From Nannochloris sp. 'desiccata' (Eukaryota; Chlorophyta; Trebouxiophyceae; Chlorellales; Chlorellaceae), in the NCBI GenBank assembly GCA_019044685.2, contig JAGTXX020000014.1, positions 434,001 through 498,000 on the forward strand: a stretch of DNA of 64,000 bases, given 5' to 3'. The notes beneath the pieces were generated by a model, which had not been told where the DNA came from, did no database searches, and saw only the letters and a list, made by a program, of their open reading frames with translations. The translations under genes and the position numbers were made by a program. Each line of letters opens with the position of its first letter. The first letter of the stretch is position 1. This document shows positions 1 to 11,153 of the stretch, one piece after another.

Positions 1-2266
1 GGCTCCACACGTGTTCTAGAACTACTCCTAGTGTCTACAAGATCTACTTGCCAGGTATCTACTCCTAAAACTTCATCCAGCTGCTGCGCATGCTTTGCTT
101 CTGACCTTTGTTTCGTCATCAAGGACTGAAGTGCTGCGAGGTGCACTTGAGCATGCTGTGCGCTTGCACGCAGCAGGAGATTTTCAGTAGATAAGCTTCC
201 ATCATCATTCCATACTGATAACGAAGTCTGTGAATCTTCTCTTAGAGACCCAGGGTGACCTAATGGAGGTACACAGACACACGTTATTGTACCATCACTT
301 GGCCTTTCGTCTTTCTTTTTATTTCTCTTAACTTCTGTTTTGTCAATTGCTGCTCGCTCCTCAGCTTTTTTTTCATCGGCTTCATACGCTGGTGGTGGGA
401 CTTCTACTTGCACTATCCAGCCTAAAGATGGTTGGATTTCTTCTTCTCCCTTCACCTTTGTTTCCGATTTAGCTTTGCTATATTTTCGTTTGCCTTGCCC
501 ATCATCGTCAATGCCATGCTTAGGTGGGCCGTCTAACAAAATGCCAGTGAGCTCTGAAGTAGAGAGAAGAGGGACACGAGACCATAAAGTGAATCGAATA
601 CCAAATTTATCCTCTAATTTCGAGATTCTCAAACTTCCATTGGACCAACCACCACCACCACCGGCACCAGCCCCATCACCAAAAGTGCCCCTAGTTGTAT
701 TAGCACCACGTAGACCATTTTCTAACGCCCGTGCTTCCTCCATAAGAACTGACCCAATTGCAAGCTTTGCACTTGCATGCTGAAGCACAGCATGCAAAGC
801 AGCAAGAGGAGATTGCGCCCAAATTGGGATTACACCTGGCGACCCAGCTTCTGCGGCACCATCATCAGCTCCTGTAGTAGTTGTTCTGTGTTCACTGCTT
901 CCACTCATAGCACCACCAGCAGGAAGTGATCCAGAAGGCTGTTGTGCAGAAAAAGAACGAGAAAGAGACAAAGAAGCAGGCAAAAGCCCTTTTTGGCCTT
1001 TCTCATCAATTTCTTTTTGTTTCCTTTCCCTTTGCTTTCTAGTCATTGGCGGTGGTGGGACCACCACAAGACCCGCTTTTCCAAGCTTGATGAGCTGTTG
1101 TATATCTGATGCAGCCCACATTCGATCTTCAACGTTACGGATCAGCCAAGGCACCAAGTGAGGAGGAAGAAGAGCGGGTGGGTGCGTTGGTAAGAGCTGG
1201 AAGGAAATCAATCTCCACCTCCATAGAGAAGCTTCAGATACTGCTGCTTTGGTAATGATATTTTTAATATCACGTGTATCTATAGCACCATCCTTTGTAG
1301 CTCCATCGATATCCATTGCCGCTATCTTTTCTCTTTCTTCTTTTTTACAGCCGCCGTCTTTCTTCTCCTCTTGTTTAATCGGCTGAGCAATCTCCTGCTC
1401 CTGCTCTTGTTGTTGATCAGCAGGTACCAGATCGAGTGTTCCTTCAGGTGGGGTCCATTTCGCTAGAGTCACTTCTGTACTAGGTGCAGGTACAAGTGAG
1501 ATTGTGGCTGTGTACTGCTTAGACGTACTAGACACAACTACCTCACCACCACTAACCCTCTCAACACGCATTCCAGTCGGTAAGCCTTCTTCTAATAGCT
1601 TCGAACGTATTAAAAAATTCAACCTTCTCAATGCAGCCTTGCCCTTTTCCAACTGTTCAGGAGCAGTTGTTGAGCCATTGGTAATGGTATTTGTTTTTCC
1701 TTTACCTGGAGCGACTACTTTCAGCTCGCTTTCTATGATAGTAGGCAACGCGGCGTATCCTCCACTGCTGAGCACGTGAATAGCCGTAAAGACGTCGTAA
1801 ACAGGGGCTTTTGAATGGATCAATTCTCCGTGTATATAAACCAGTTGGTCTGCCGCTTCCCGAAAAGCGCTGGCATGAGTCGAAGAGACCTCTAAGACAC
1901 GTTTACATTCTGCTACAGCTGAGGCTTTGTGACACCATTGTAATAAGATTTGAAGGCGGTGAAGACGTTGTTTTGTCGCGTTCAAATGCTGTAATAAGGA
2001 ACGTTTTCTGAAGGGAAATAAGAGCAGGACGGTGAAAAAAATAATTAAAATTAAGATGTTCTGGTTAGCAGTGGACAAATATTTGAGCTCGATGGGCATT
2101 TTTCAATATTAAACAAGTTCACTAACACTCACTTGGCATCGTCACTTTGATTAAGAAGGCTGGATGCTATATTTTGCAAGTCTTTATAAGCCTCTTCTGT
2201 GGCATTTTCAATCAAGTGATCCAATTGCACGAGCCTAAGGCTCGTGAATGGTGCAGTGGTTGTCAT
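1..2266 (-). CDS. MED14: Mediator complex subunit 14 (MED14/RGR1), 5' part, truncated by window edge
   Basis: MED14 is the backbone subunit linking the head, middle and tail of Mediator, the nuclear bridge between activators and RNA polymerase II. Exon 1 runs 2266-2133 and exon 2 from 2007 off the left edge. The 2132-2008 intron has GTGAGT and CAG ends, and splicing keeps the frame. The N-terminus (LRLVQLDHLIENATEEAY) and a block about 100 residues in (ADQLVYIHGELIHSKAPVYD, followed by FTAIHVL) match the conserved MED14 N-terminal domain. Further conserved text follows (LIRSKLLEEGLP). After that come a long Gln/Glu/Gly/Pro-rich insertion and a Lys-rich region typical of algal proteins. No stop occurs before position 1, so the C-terminal part lies outside the window. 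The family assignment is strong. Confidence 0.88.
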
Positions 2267-2669
2267 CACAGCTTGTGTTAAATCAAGACATCAATTTGGG
2301 AATAAGTGACGAAATGCTCGTTGCATTTTGGTATTTTACAAAAAAAAAAAAATAAAAAACTGATCATGGTTAAGAATCAATGTAGCCAAGAATTAGCCAT
2401 TGGAGTAGTTTTAGATGGAATGTCGAGGTGATGGATGGGAAGTTGGAAGTAGATAGAGATTATTTAAGGCAACCATTGAGATGGAGCGAGGTCTTGACCA
2501 ATTTTTTGAACATTTTTTATCCCGAAGCCGAGCTCGGCCGAGCTTGGCTATAAACTCGCATTCTGTACAGTAGTAAGCACTTCATTAAGTTTTACACGTA
2601 TTTATAGTCGCTTTAACAACTCCAACAGTTGCCACTGGATATAGATGCATATCAAATCAATCATAAAAC
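2267..2669. other. Intergenic, divergent promoter region of MED14 and DIS3
   Basis: AT-rich spacer between two divergent genes, with no credible ORF. It contains an A-run near 2340 and a perfect 12-bp palindrome GCCGAGCTCGGC at 2527-2538 inside a short GC-rich patch. The palindrome could be a protein-binding site, but nothing else supports a function. Confidence 0.5.
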
Positions 2670-5600
2670 ATGTTGCAAAATAAAAGTTTTGTCAAGAAAA
2701 CTAAAAAGGGCAAGGTCCTCAAGGTCAGTTTAGTAATAAACACTATTCTTGATTGAATACCCTGTACATCAACTACCAAAAAAATTCTCAAATCTTCCCT
2801 CCCATCAATTGATCAACCTTTTCCCCCGCTTTCCAAAATAAACAGGTCGTCCGTGAGCACTACCTCCGCGATGACATCTACAGCGGCTCCCCCCTGGACG
2901 CACAGTGCGATCCAGAATCCCACAAGCTTTCAGCAGAAGCGCCACATTATCTCGTCATAGATACAAACATTGCCCTTCACCAAATGGACTTACTAGAACA
3001 CACCTCGGTCACCGATGCCATCGTCACATCAGTAGTATTAGAGGAAGTGCGCGCCCGCAATTCTTCAGTCTATCAACGTTTACGTGGCCTAATTGCATCC
3101 CCGACAAAGAGATTTTACGTTTTTGCTAATGAACATCATAAGGAAACGTATATAACGGCTGATGCAGGGGAAACGCCTAACGATAGAAACGATCGGGCGA
3201 TCCGAGTTGCGGCTGCATGGTATGTTGCACGCTTACCCACAATGCGCATTATTTTACTTACAGATGATGCCAATAATAGATTGAAAGCGAAGGAAATGGG
3301 TGTAGAGGCTCTAAGTGCACGAGAATATGCAAAAATTAAAAGCGAAGAAGCACCAGAGCTTGCAGATTTAGTGGCTGCTGCCGCCACCGAGCACCATCTT
3401 GCTGAAAAACAAAGAAAGGAAGCAGAAGGAGGCCCTTCTTCTCCTTCTAAGCAATCAGGAGGAGGTAAAGAACAAAACAAGCAACAAATCAAGCAACAAA
3501 TCCGCGCAGTAAAACGACAAAAAGTCTATGAAGACCACAAACCCATGTCTGATATGAACGCCGGCCTTAAAGCGGGTCGCTACCACCAGGGCACTTTGCG
3601 TGTCAATAGATTTAATCCCTTTGAAGGATGGGTAGGATCTGAAAGTGTAGGTGAGGACATTCTTATTAGAGGTCGAATTGATATGAATAGAGCCATGGAA
3701 GGGGATGTTGTCGCAATTGAATTGTTGCCTGAAGAACAGTGGGGAGCACCTTCTTCGAGGTTGCCATCATCCGCTGCCAGCGTTGCTGGAGACGCTGCTG
3801 GTGGTGGTGATGGTGATGAATACAATGAGGAAGAGAATTTGGAGCCTGTGAGGGTGGCTCAAGTAGATCCTGGCGAGCATTATGGTGGTAGCGAGGCTGC
3901 TGCTCTGCTCGGTGATGGAGACACCAAATGTCCGACTGCTCGAGTGATTGGAATAATCAAAAGAAACTGGAGAACTCGTGGATATTGTGGTTCGTTACAA
4001 CCCCCAAAAGAAGGTGCACCTCAATTTAGCAACGATCGTACGACATCTGTACTATTTATCCCGGTAGAAAGAAAGTTTCCATTTATTCGAATTCAAACTC
4101 GACAGGCACAGACGCTGGGTGATAAACGCATTGTAGTGGCAATTGATGGCTGGGAAGCTGATTCTATGTATCCTACGGGACATTATGTACGTAATTTGGG
4201 GAATATTGGCGATAAAGACGTTGAAACTGAAGTTCTATTAATAGAAAATGATATCAACACGGCACCGTTTTCTCCAGCGGTCCACGCCTGCGTTCCTCCT
4301 TTACCCTGGAAGGTGACTGATGCGGACATTAACGATCCAAACCGTGCAGATTTACGGCATTTACCTATTTGCAGCGTTGATCCACCAGGGTGTAAGGACA
4401 TCGATGATGCTTTGCATATTCGAAAACTAGAAAACGGCAATTGGGAGTTGGGGGTGCATATTGCCGATGTGACGCATTTTTTACATCCTGGTAGTGCCAT
4501 GGATGTTGAAGCAGCGTCACGAGCGACGACGACTTACCTCGTCCAACGCAGAATCGATATGCTTCCGAAACCATTGACGGAGGATATTTGCTCGCTACGA
4601 GCAGATGTTGAGAGACTCGCCTTTAGCGTTTTGTGGGAAATAACTGATGATACAGCTGAAATTGTGAATTCTCAGTTTACGAAAAGTGTCATTCGTAGCC
4701 GTGCGGCTTTGACCTATCAAGAAGCGCAATCTCGAATTGATGATTCTCGTTTACACGATGAAATTTCAGAAAATTTGCGACAAATGAACCGTATCGCTAA
4801 AATTATGCGTCAAAGAAGGACGGATCGTGGAGCATTGAGTTTAGCGTCTCCAGAAGTCAAATTTGAGATTGATACAGAGACACATGACCCTCTGGATGTC
4901 GGTATGTATCAATTACGGGAGACAAATCAAATGGTCGAGGAAATGATGCTCTTGGCCAATTGCACGGTCGCAGAACGTTGTTTATCCAGTTTTCCAGCAT
5001 GCTCTTTACTTCGTCGCCATCCGACACCCCCTCCCCGTCAATTTGAACCTCTTATGAGGGCTGCAGCTGCCGTCGGGCTTACCATTGATGCCGCTACATC
5101 GAAAAATTTGGCAGAGTCTTTAGATCGTGCTGTTCGTGCAGACGATCCTTATTTCAACAAATTGATTCGTATTATGGCGACACGGTGTATGACACAAGCT
5201 GTATATCTTAATTCAGGGGAAATGTCAGTAGCTGAGTACCACCATTACGGCCTTGCTGCCCCGCTGTATACACACTTCACCAGTCCTATTCGACGCTACG
5301 CTGATGTGGTGGTCCACAGAGTCCTTATGGCAGCGCTGGGGTTGAACACGTTACCTGACTCTGTCCGTGATCGTGCTGCAATGCACCCTGTGGTGAGTAA
5401 CTTGAATGTTCGACATAGGAATGCACAATTAGCGGGTCGGGCATCTGTGGAGCTGCATACGTTAATTTTCTTTAAAGAAAGGCAGATATTGGCAGATGCG
5501 CGTGTTACCAGGGTCAAATCGAATGGGTTGGTTGTTTTTGTACCGAAATTTGGTATTGAAGGGCCTGTGTTTTTATCCGCTGTTGATGGTGGTGAGGGTG

Positions 5601-5881
5601 TTGATGGTGGTGTGGGAAATACTAATAATAAGAATAACAATAAAAAAATAAAGACTGCAATTGGCGCTGCGGAGGATATTAATATGAGTGATGGTGCATT
5701 CCATTTTGATGAAGATAAACAACTGGTTTCTAATGCTAGCGGCAGTGTTAAATATACCATTTTTGATCCCTGTGCTGTGAAAATCTTTGTACAAGAAGGG
5801 ACTGGGCGGCGGAGAACGTTGGTGTTGGAGTTGGTGCCCAGAGAGGAGCTACCAGAAAGCGAGAAAATGACTTCAGGTTAG
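2670..5881 (+). CDS. DIS3: Exosome complex exonuclease DIS3/RRP44
   Basis: Catalytic 3'-5' exoribonuclease and endonuclease of the RNA exosome. Exon 1 is 2670-2723 (18 codons, MLQNKSFVKKTKKGK, the classic DIS3 start). The intron is 2724-2845 (GTCAGT...ACAG) and exon 2 is 2846-5881, giving about 1029 aa. The N-terminal PIN domain has its acidic residues (VIDTNIALHQ, NDRNDRAIRVA, LLTDDANNRL). Cold-shock domains follow, then the RNB domain with the active-site loop DPPGCKDIDDALH and the signature HFTSPIRRYADVVVHR. A C-terminal S1-like domain begins near residue 900. Lineage-specific low-complexity insertions lie after the PIN domain (Lys/Gln-rich), in the first cold-shock region (Gly/Asp-rich) and inside the S1 domain (Gly/Asn-rich). 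All catalytic motifs are present, so it should be active. Confidence 0.95.
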
Positions 5882-6084
5882 GATGGTATAATATAGTAGG
5901 TATATTTGGCAAGTTATATTACAAGCAACAGGGGTACTAAAGATAAGGAAAGGAGGAAAAGGGGAGAGTGAATGACGGTGATTAGGGTTTCCCTTCTTTC
6001 AAGAAATCTTTTTTTCACTCTTCTTTTAGTGAGAATTTAAGATAGCAGTTCATCAATCATGATACTTTTTTTTTATATGTGTAT

Positions 6085-6845
6085 TTACCCATAGTTCAAT
6101 CGGAAAAGATCTGCAGCAAAGACATTTGAAAATAAAAAAAACAGGATTTGATTTTTCATGAGATGTCATTGTCGGTAAAGAAAAATTATTCACGAGTTAC
6201 TTTTAATATATCTCTATTCTATCAATTTAACTCACCATTAGAGACCACAAAGCTACCTCCAACTGGCACGAGATGGAATGTCTGGCTGAACTTGAGAGGG
6301 TTGGTCTCTCCTTCAGGTAAGAGCTGGCCAGTGACAAAAACCAAGATACCTCCGCTCATAGATGGCTGAGCATCGAGGGAAGATACACGATGCTGGCAAG
6401 CCTGGAAGGGCAAACTAGTCAATTTTTGCATAACCTGTAAGAATGTGAAATTCGATATTGAGTTGAAAGCTGTTTAAAAGATTTAATTTGCCAAATAATT
6501 GACGGTGATTGCGCAAGTTTTGCTGAGATTAACTAACCTGCGCTGGGCCCATGTATTTCTGGCCTTCAAATGTCAGCATGGACTGCTCTTGGTAAAGACT
6601 TTGCAGGCCCGCTCTATTGGTATCGAAGGTGTTGTAGTAGTGATCAGTAAAAGCCTGCAAAATCGAGAACAAACTGATCCTTGTAAAAAAGATGAGATCA
6701 TATGCTGCCGTTTTGTGATGCTTCCAATTTCAATCTCATTAATTCTCCTGCTTGCTGGACTTTATTTACATAATTCCCTAGTCGTTCATTGCCAGCAGAC
6801 TCTATTTTTTAAACTTGCCTTGGCTACTGCGTCAGGATCGCTCAT
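6085..6845 (-). CDS. NTF2: Nuclear transport factor 2 (NTF2)
   Basis: Small dimeric carrier that imports RanGDP into the nucleus. Four exons rebuild a 122-aa protein, the usual family length: 6845-6819, 6654-6538, 6434-6236 and 6110-6085. Diagnostic text includes AFTDHYYNTFDTNRAGLQSL, HRVSSLDAQPSMSGGILVFV and the invariant C-terminus FRLNYG. Introns 2 and 3 are GT-AG. Intron 1 begins GCAAGT after AAG, so it is a GC-AG intron: the next GT would put an early stop in frame. The neighbour DIS3 is convergent, with about 200 bp between stop codons. Confidence 0.95.
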
Positions 6846-7839
6846 GGTGCCTGGTTAGACGCGGTATGCGCTCGGTATTCTCTTCGAATAATAAAATAGA
6901 ATTACAAGATTACAATATCGGCAGAGTCGCAAATTTATACGCTTCCTCATAGCAATGTGATCAAACTAGAAGAATTTTTTTAGAAAATATTGCGTGGGAC
7001 TCTCCGGGAGATGAGAAAGCGAGGCTGGGAGTTGTGTGGGAGAAAGGCTGGGAGATGGCTGGGAAATGGCATTTAAACGCCATTCTGAGCAATTCCTGCA
7101 AAGAGAATTGTATACTGAATATCTGCGAAAGGCTGCAGCAGCCTGCTTGCCACCAATGCTGCGTTGATCACGATGTTGATGATCGCTCAGGCGATTCCTG
7201 ATCACTCGCTGCGTCTGCACCGCTGATTTACAGCATCCACGATATCAAATCATCGACATCAGCGCATTGAATATCCAGCTGCGCTCGTTATCATTTTCAC
7301 CGAGTCGCTGCTGTGCCTTGGGCAAATCCCACCGCCGCTCCCGCCACCGTCAAGCCACCAGTGGCTGCCAAGCTATTTAAATAGCGCCAGTTGGTGGAGA
7401 AATCTCCGGCAATCAGCACCGCGCTTTTATGTACTGCTACACCGCCCTTATGCAGCGAGTTGCCTTGCTGAGACGCAGCTATACTGCCTTTCTATCTCAG
7501 TTTTGTGAGGAACGCATTTTCACCGCCTTCACCGCCCAAGTCAAATCCGGCTAACATACAGTTTATGTTCAGCCGGATTTTGCTTTCTATTGCTCTATAA
7601 GATGGGTAATGCACTTACATATTCATTATAAAACAGAAATAAAGACAGAAAGAGAGAAGAAAACGTAAAAAAATGAGGAAATATCAAACGTTCAAAATTT
7701 ATTGGATCAAAACTTCCAGGACCAGCAGCAGTCATCAGTACTGTTTTTAAGAAAAAGAAGATAAGAGAGAGTAAAAATGAATGTAATTTGTTCGACAGAA
7801 TTGATATTTATTTAGGAACAGTGAGAGCCTTATCTACTA
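6846..7839. other. Gene-poor stretch with GC-rich block and strong hairpin
   Basis: No conserved gene is recognised. The centre (about 7000-7590) is visibly richer in GC than its flanks and holds no long ORF on either strand. On the minus strand a 40-50 codon stretch (about 7430-7300) reads like coding DNA interrupted by stops. It may be a decayed insertion. A long stem-loop lies at 7543-7580. Confidence 0.45.
7543..7580. other. Perfect 10-bp inverted repeat forming a long hairpin
   Basis: AAATCCGGCT at 7543-7552 is exactly complementary to AGCCGGATTT at 7571-7580. The loop contains AACATA...TATGTT, which extends the pairing to about 16 bp with one bulge. On the plus strand it is followed by a short T-rich run. 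The shape resembles a factor-independent terminator, which is not expected in nuclear DNA. No adjacent gene explains it. Confidence 0.6.
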
Positions 7840-8682
7840 TTAACCCTTTAAAAGAATTAAAGTTGAGAGGATAACGCCCAGGCCAATAACATAAAATCGG
7901 AGATCGACCTTCACCTGGTTGAGATCGACCTTCACCTGGTTCACATCGACCTTCACCTGGTTGACATCGACCTTCACCTCGTTCAGATCGACCTTGAATT
8001 CTGCTTGCCTCGTTTCTAAGTGATCTAATTTTAGGCCTAGAATTGCTGTCTCTTTCTCGATCCCAAAGAGCTTGCTTGCAGCGGTAAACGTAGCTGATCC
8101 CACTGCGAGAGTGACACCAATGATTCTAGCGTACCCGATGTTCTACAGAAGGAAAGAAAGGTGAAGTCATATTTTAGAAAACGAGGACAAGAAGATAAAT
8201 AGAGGGCTGGGACTCCCACAGAAAAGCACTTTTTTGAAAATGAAGGCACTTACGGCAGCCACGGCAGCTTGTCCACTTAGAACCACTCCTACAAAAAAGA
8301 TACCGCAGATAACTAATTCTTTGATGGGCAAGTTGTCCCAAAATTGGGGTTTGCAATTAGGGCAGGTTGAGCTGGAGTAGGTGGATTCCGCAGCAAGTTC
8401 GAATGAAGCCAAGCTGGCCGGTAAAAGAATAGAATTCAGGGGGTTTAGGGCATTATATGCTTGGAATGGACGAGCCTACAAGATGCGCAAGCACAAGAGA
8501 ACAGTAAATCAATTAGTGAGCTGATCCAAGATGGAAACAACAAACAATTCAGATAAGTTCTAATCTGTTGCCAACAAAAACGGCAAAGATGATGCACTTA
8601 CTTTTTTGATCGCTCTGACTCCTACTCCTAATGCCGCTGCGGTCCCTAAGAGAGCAAACGGCCCAAGGCTTGGGCGTTGCAT
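7840..8682 (-). CDS. Unrecognised membrane protein with heptad coiled-coil repeats
   Basis: I do not recognise a family. Three exons (8682-8602, 8475-8254, 8142-7840) with GT-AG introns give 201 aa in a continuous frame; an in-frame stop lies four codons before the ATG. The N-terminus is short, Ala/Gly-rich and hydrophobic. A hydrophobic pair of segments spans the exon 2/3 junction (LVICGIFFVGVVLSGQAAVAA, then IIGVTLAVGSATF). Near the C-terminus five 7-residue repeats of the type VKVDVNQ form a predicted coiled coil. The protein ends in a single membrane helix (FYVIGLGVILSTLILL). This tail-anchored coiled-coil layout suggests an oligomeric organelle-membrane protein, but that is inference. 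The coiled coil is encoded by a 21-bp minisatellite. Confidence 0.6.
7896..7995 (-). repeat. 21-bp in-frame minisatellite encoding coiled-coil heptads
   Basis: About five copies of a 21-bp unit (plus-strand core GATCGACCTTCACCTGGTT, varying at one or two bases) lie in tandem. Each unit encodes exactly seven residues (VKVDxNx), so gain or loss of copies keeps both the reading frame and the heptad register. Confidence 0.85.
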
Positions 8683-9186
8683 CGAGGAAAATTACGAGGA
8701 AAAGCGGAAACAGCCTTAGCCAGCAGTCCCTAAACACTTAGAGTATTTTTCTTTAAAAAAGACTAGGAAATAAATAATATGCTTGAATTGCTTGCAGGGC
8801 TTCTAATTATAATTTCTTTTGGTTTTTGCGTGGGAGATGATTATTTTGCGTGGGACTCCCAGTGAGGTGGGAGAGCAAGGCATTGTTGGCTTGTAAAGCC
8901 GTCATACTGTGCGTAGGAGAAGCTGGTTGTGGAAGCAAAGTCTGTTCCATTCGACATTTTATTTAAATGTGTGAATCGTGATCTCAAGTGATCTTTATTT
9001 TATTGTAGGTTTTATTCCTTTAGCAATGGCTCTGCCTACATATAGCAAGAATCAGAAAACAATGAAAAATGAAATATTGAATCTGGGGTTGTAAACTTGC
9101 ACTTGGGAAGGAAAGACCTCCCAACAGGTCCTCGACGGAAAGAAGTTGACCAAACCCAGTCACTCGCTCAACCAATCACAATCAAA
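8683..9186. other. Intergenic stretch with repeat of TTGCGTGGGACTC
   Basis: No gene is seen. The 13-mer TTGCGTGGGACTC at 8846-8858 also occurs at 6990-7002, and a partial copy (TTTGCGTGGGA) starts near 8825. Both full copies continue into GGGAG/GGTGGG-rich sequence. They bracket the coiled-coil gene. Confidence 0.5.
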
Positions 9187-9477
9187 ATGGATCAGAGGAA
9201 CGTAGAATCTCACCCTCCTGCACTCGGTGGTGCTCCTCCAGATCATGACGGTGTCAACATCAATCTTCAGGTTCCTGGTGGCGGTACAAGCAATATTTCA
9301 AATACCACCACCGCTGCCGCCTCTGTTGAGGCTATAGCACAACAAATATTGGATCTTCTTCCTACTCTCGAGCCTGATGAAGACGGTGGCTTCATCCTGG
9401 AACAGATTTTAAGTCTCGTCGAGGGACAAGAGGAAGCGAAATCCACCGCGACCGGAAGAGGCAGCAAACAAGTATAG
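9187..9477 (+). CDS. Possible small hypothetical protein
   Basis: A 96-codon ORF starts at an ATG in good context (AAAATGG). It encodes a Gly/Pro/Thr-rich N-terminal half and an acidic amphipathic C-terminal half (VEAIAQQILDLLPTLEPDED, then ILEQILSLVEGQEE). No family is recognised. The helical, non-repetitive C-terminal half is the main argument that it is coding. It could be chance. Confidence 0.35.
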   Translation: MDQRNVESHPPALGGAPPDHDGVNINLQVPGGGTSNISNTTTAAASVEAIAQQILDLLPTLEPDEDGGFILEQILSLVEGQEEAKSTATGRGSKQV

Positions 9478-9808
9478 AAAGAAGCGGGAAGCTGGGGTTG
9501 TGTAGCGCCTGGACACTCACCCAGCCTGCAATGCTTTGCCTTATCGCCAGTTACAAACAGTAGTATTCTTCACTCAGCTAGATTAAAAAAATAAAAGGTG
9601 TGATGAGAAATAGATGCAAAATAGAGCCCTAATTTTGAGTCGGCGGGAAAAAGAGAAAAAGAGATTGAAAGAAAAAGGATTAATGCATGAAAGAAAGAAG
9701 AATACAGCAGAACTGATTATCAAATATAATATTTGTAAAGGTGAAACAATCGCTAGTAAGAGAGTAATTCAGAGAAAAATTTAAATTATTTTAAAAGTTT
9801 TGTCTTTT
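9478..9808. other. Intergenic, nothing recognised
   Basis: A/G-rich, purine-biased spacer between the small ORF and the 3' end of the ammonium transporter fragment. No gene, tRNA or repeat family is seen. Confidence 0.5.
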
Positions 9809-10650
9809 TCAATCTTTGACGGTGCCAAAGCGTCCCAGGCACCCCAACAGCTGCCCTGAGCCAATACCCCCAGTGATATCCAACCCCTGAAGCTCATCTT
9901 CTTTAGTTACTCTTAGGCATCCAAACCGTTTCAATCCATAAAAGCACACTGCAGCTAACGAGCAGCACCACGCACAGATAGCGACCATGCCTAAAACTTG
10001 AATACCAAACTGTTTACCACCACCACCACCATAAAACAGCCCCCATCCTTCTGCATAGCCGTATGTAGCAGCTACTTTAGACTCGACAGCAAAGAATCCA
10101 GATGCTAATACACCCCACATCCCACAGAAAAAGTGAACTGGGCTTGCATCCAAGGGGTCGTCAATTTGAAGGCGCATAAGCAGAGCAGAGGCGCTTTGAT
10201 AGACAGCAGCACCGACCATGCCTATAATAAATGCAGCATAAGGTTCCACAAATGCACAAGATGCAGTGATGGATACTGCACCAGCTAAGATACCATTAAG
10301 CAAAGGGCCAACATCACCAGGCTTTCCAAGAATAATATTTATGAGAAGACAAGCAAGGCCCCCAGCAGCTGCAGAGATCGTGGTGTTGGCAGCAGCAATC
10401 GCAGCTGTTCCCATACACCCATACATGCATCCTGTAGATCCAGCATTGAATCCGTACCATCCCAGCCATAAAATTAACGTTCCTAGAGTCATTTGGGATG
10501 CATTCGTATTTTCAAAATGGACGATGTGCCCGTTGACAAATCGACCCAAACGAGGGCCAGCAATAATAGCACCAACTAGTGCAGCACCTCCCCCAACCAT
10601 ATGAACTACTCCCGACCCCGCAAAGTCTAGCAAGCCGTGATGAGTCGCTG
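9809..10650 (-). pseudogene. Ammonium transporter (AMT1 type), 5'-truncated
   Basis: AMT/Mep/Rh channels conduct ammonium across the plasma membrane. What remains covers roughly the last 60% of the family: DFAGSGVVHMVGGGAALVGA, LGWYGFNAGST, the block ASCAFVEPYAAFIIGMVGAA, DDPLDASPVHFFCGMWG, and the cytosolic tail with the conserved GLDI (DELQGLDITGG). The first five or so membrane helices, about 150-190 residues, are absent. I searched the minus strand upstream to 11.8 kb for the missing N-terminal motifs and found none. Similarity stops near 10650, where GC-richer sequence with a plus-strand ORF begins. A CTCCACAG at that point could be a splice acceptor, but no upstream exon was found. It is a pseudogene, a rearrangement product or an assembly join. 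Confidence 0.75.
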
Positions 10651-11153
10651 TGGAGGTCCCCAAGGCCTCCATCAAGGTCTATGCCAGCCACTCGATTGCA
10701 TTCCGCGACTGCAAGACCTGCGCTGACCTCTGGAACCTGTGGGAGCAGGAGAGACCAATCATCAACAACATAATTCAGAGAGCCGACGCCAAGCAAGCCC
10801 ATGGCCTGACAATTCAGAAAGGCAGGCTCGAAGAGGTGGTGAGGGTGATTGTGAGGCTTGCTGAAGAGAAGGGCAACCTGCAGGATGGCATTCAAGCTCT
10901 GCAGGTGGTCTTGGAGAAGGTCGACGCCAAGGAGAAATCACTCGGAGGGAGAGCAGGTATCAGCATTTCCACGTTCATTGAGGCGCTGCAGGGCGTTGTC
11001 AACACGACCGACATGCAAAAGATGCAGAGTACTATCAAGGGAAGAACAAAGGTTACCAAGCTGGACCTGAAGAACATGCTGGACGCTCACTGGCAGACGA
11101 CGACAAGCTGGCCGGCGGTGCAATGGGCTGAGGCTGAACAGGCTGGAGCCTAG
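10644..11153 (+). pseudogene. Orphan ORF, probable C-terminal fragment of an unknown gene
   Basis: An open frame of 169 codons follows a TGA at 10641 and has no ATG near its start; the first in-frame ATG is far inside, at the sequence DMQKMQ. It is therefore probably missing its N-terminus. The protein is mainly helical and charged (LWNLWEQERPIINNIIQ, RLEEVVRVIVRLAEEKGNLQ) and no family is recognised. Codon choice (many CTG, GTG, AAG, GCC) and GC content differ from neighbouring genes. It is fused head-to-head with the truncated ammonium transporter. A very weak resemblance of the LWNLWEQE segment to GCR1_C-type DNA-binding domains is not enough to name it. Confidence 0.45.

Noticed and set aside
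340..2011. Plus-strand ORFs in the first 2 kb
   Set aside because: They overlap the minus-strand MED14 coding sequence and have no conserved content.
7896..7995. Regular ~21-bp repeats that could be taken for a CRISPR array
   Set aside because: The units are directly abutting without spacers, encode in-frame heptads and lie inside a spliced eukaryotic gene.
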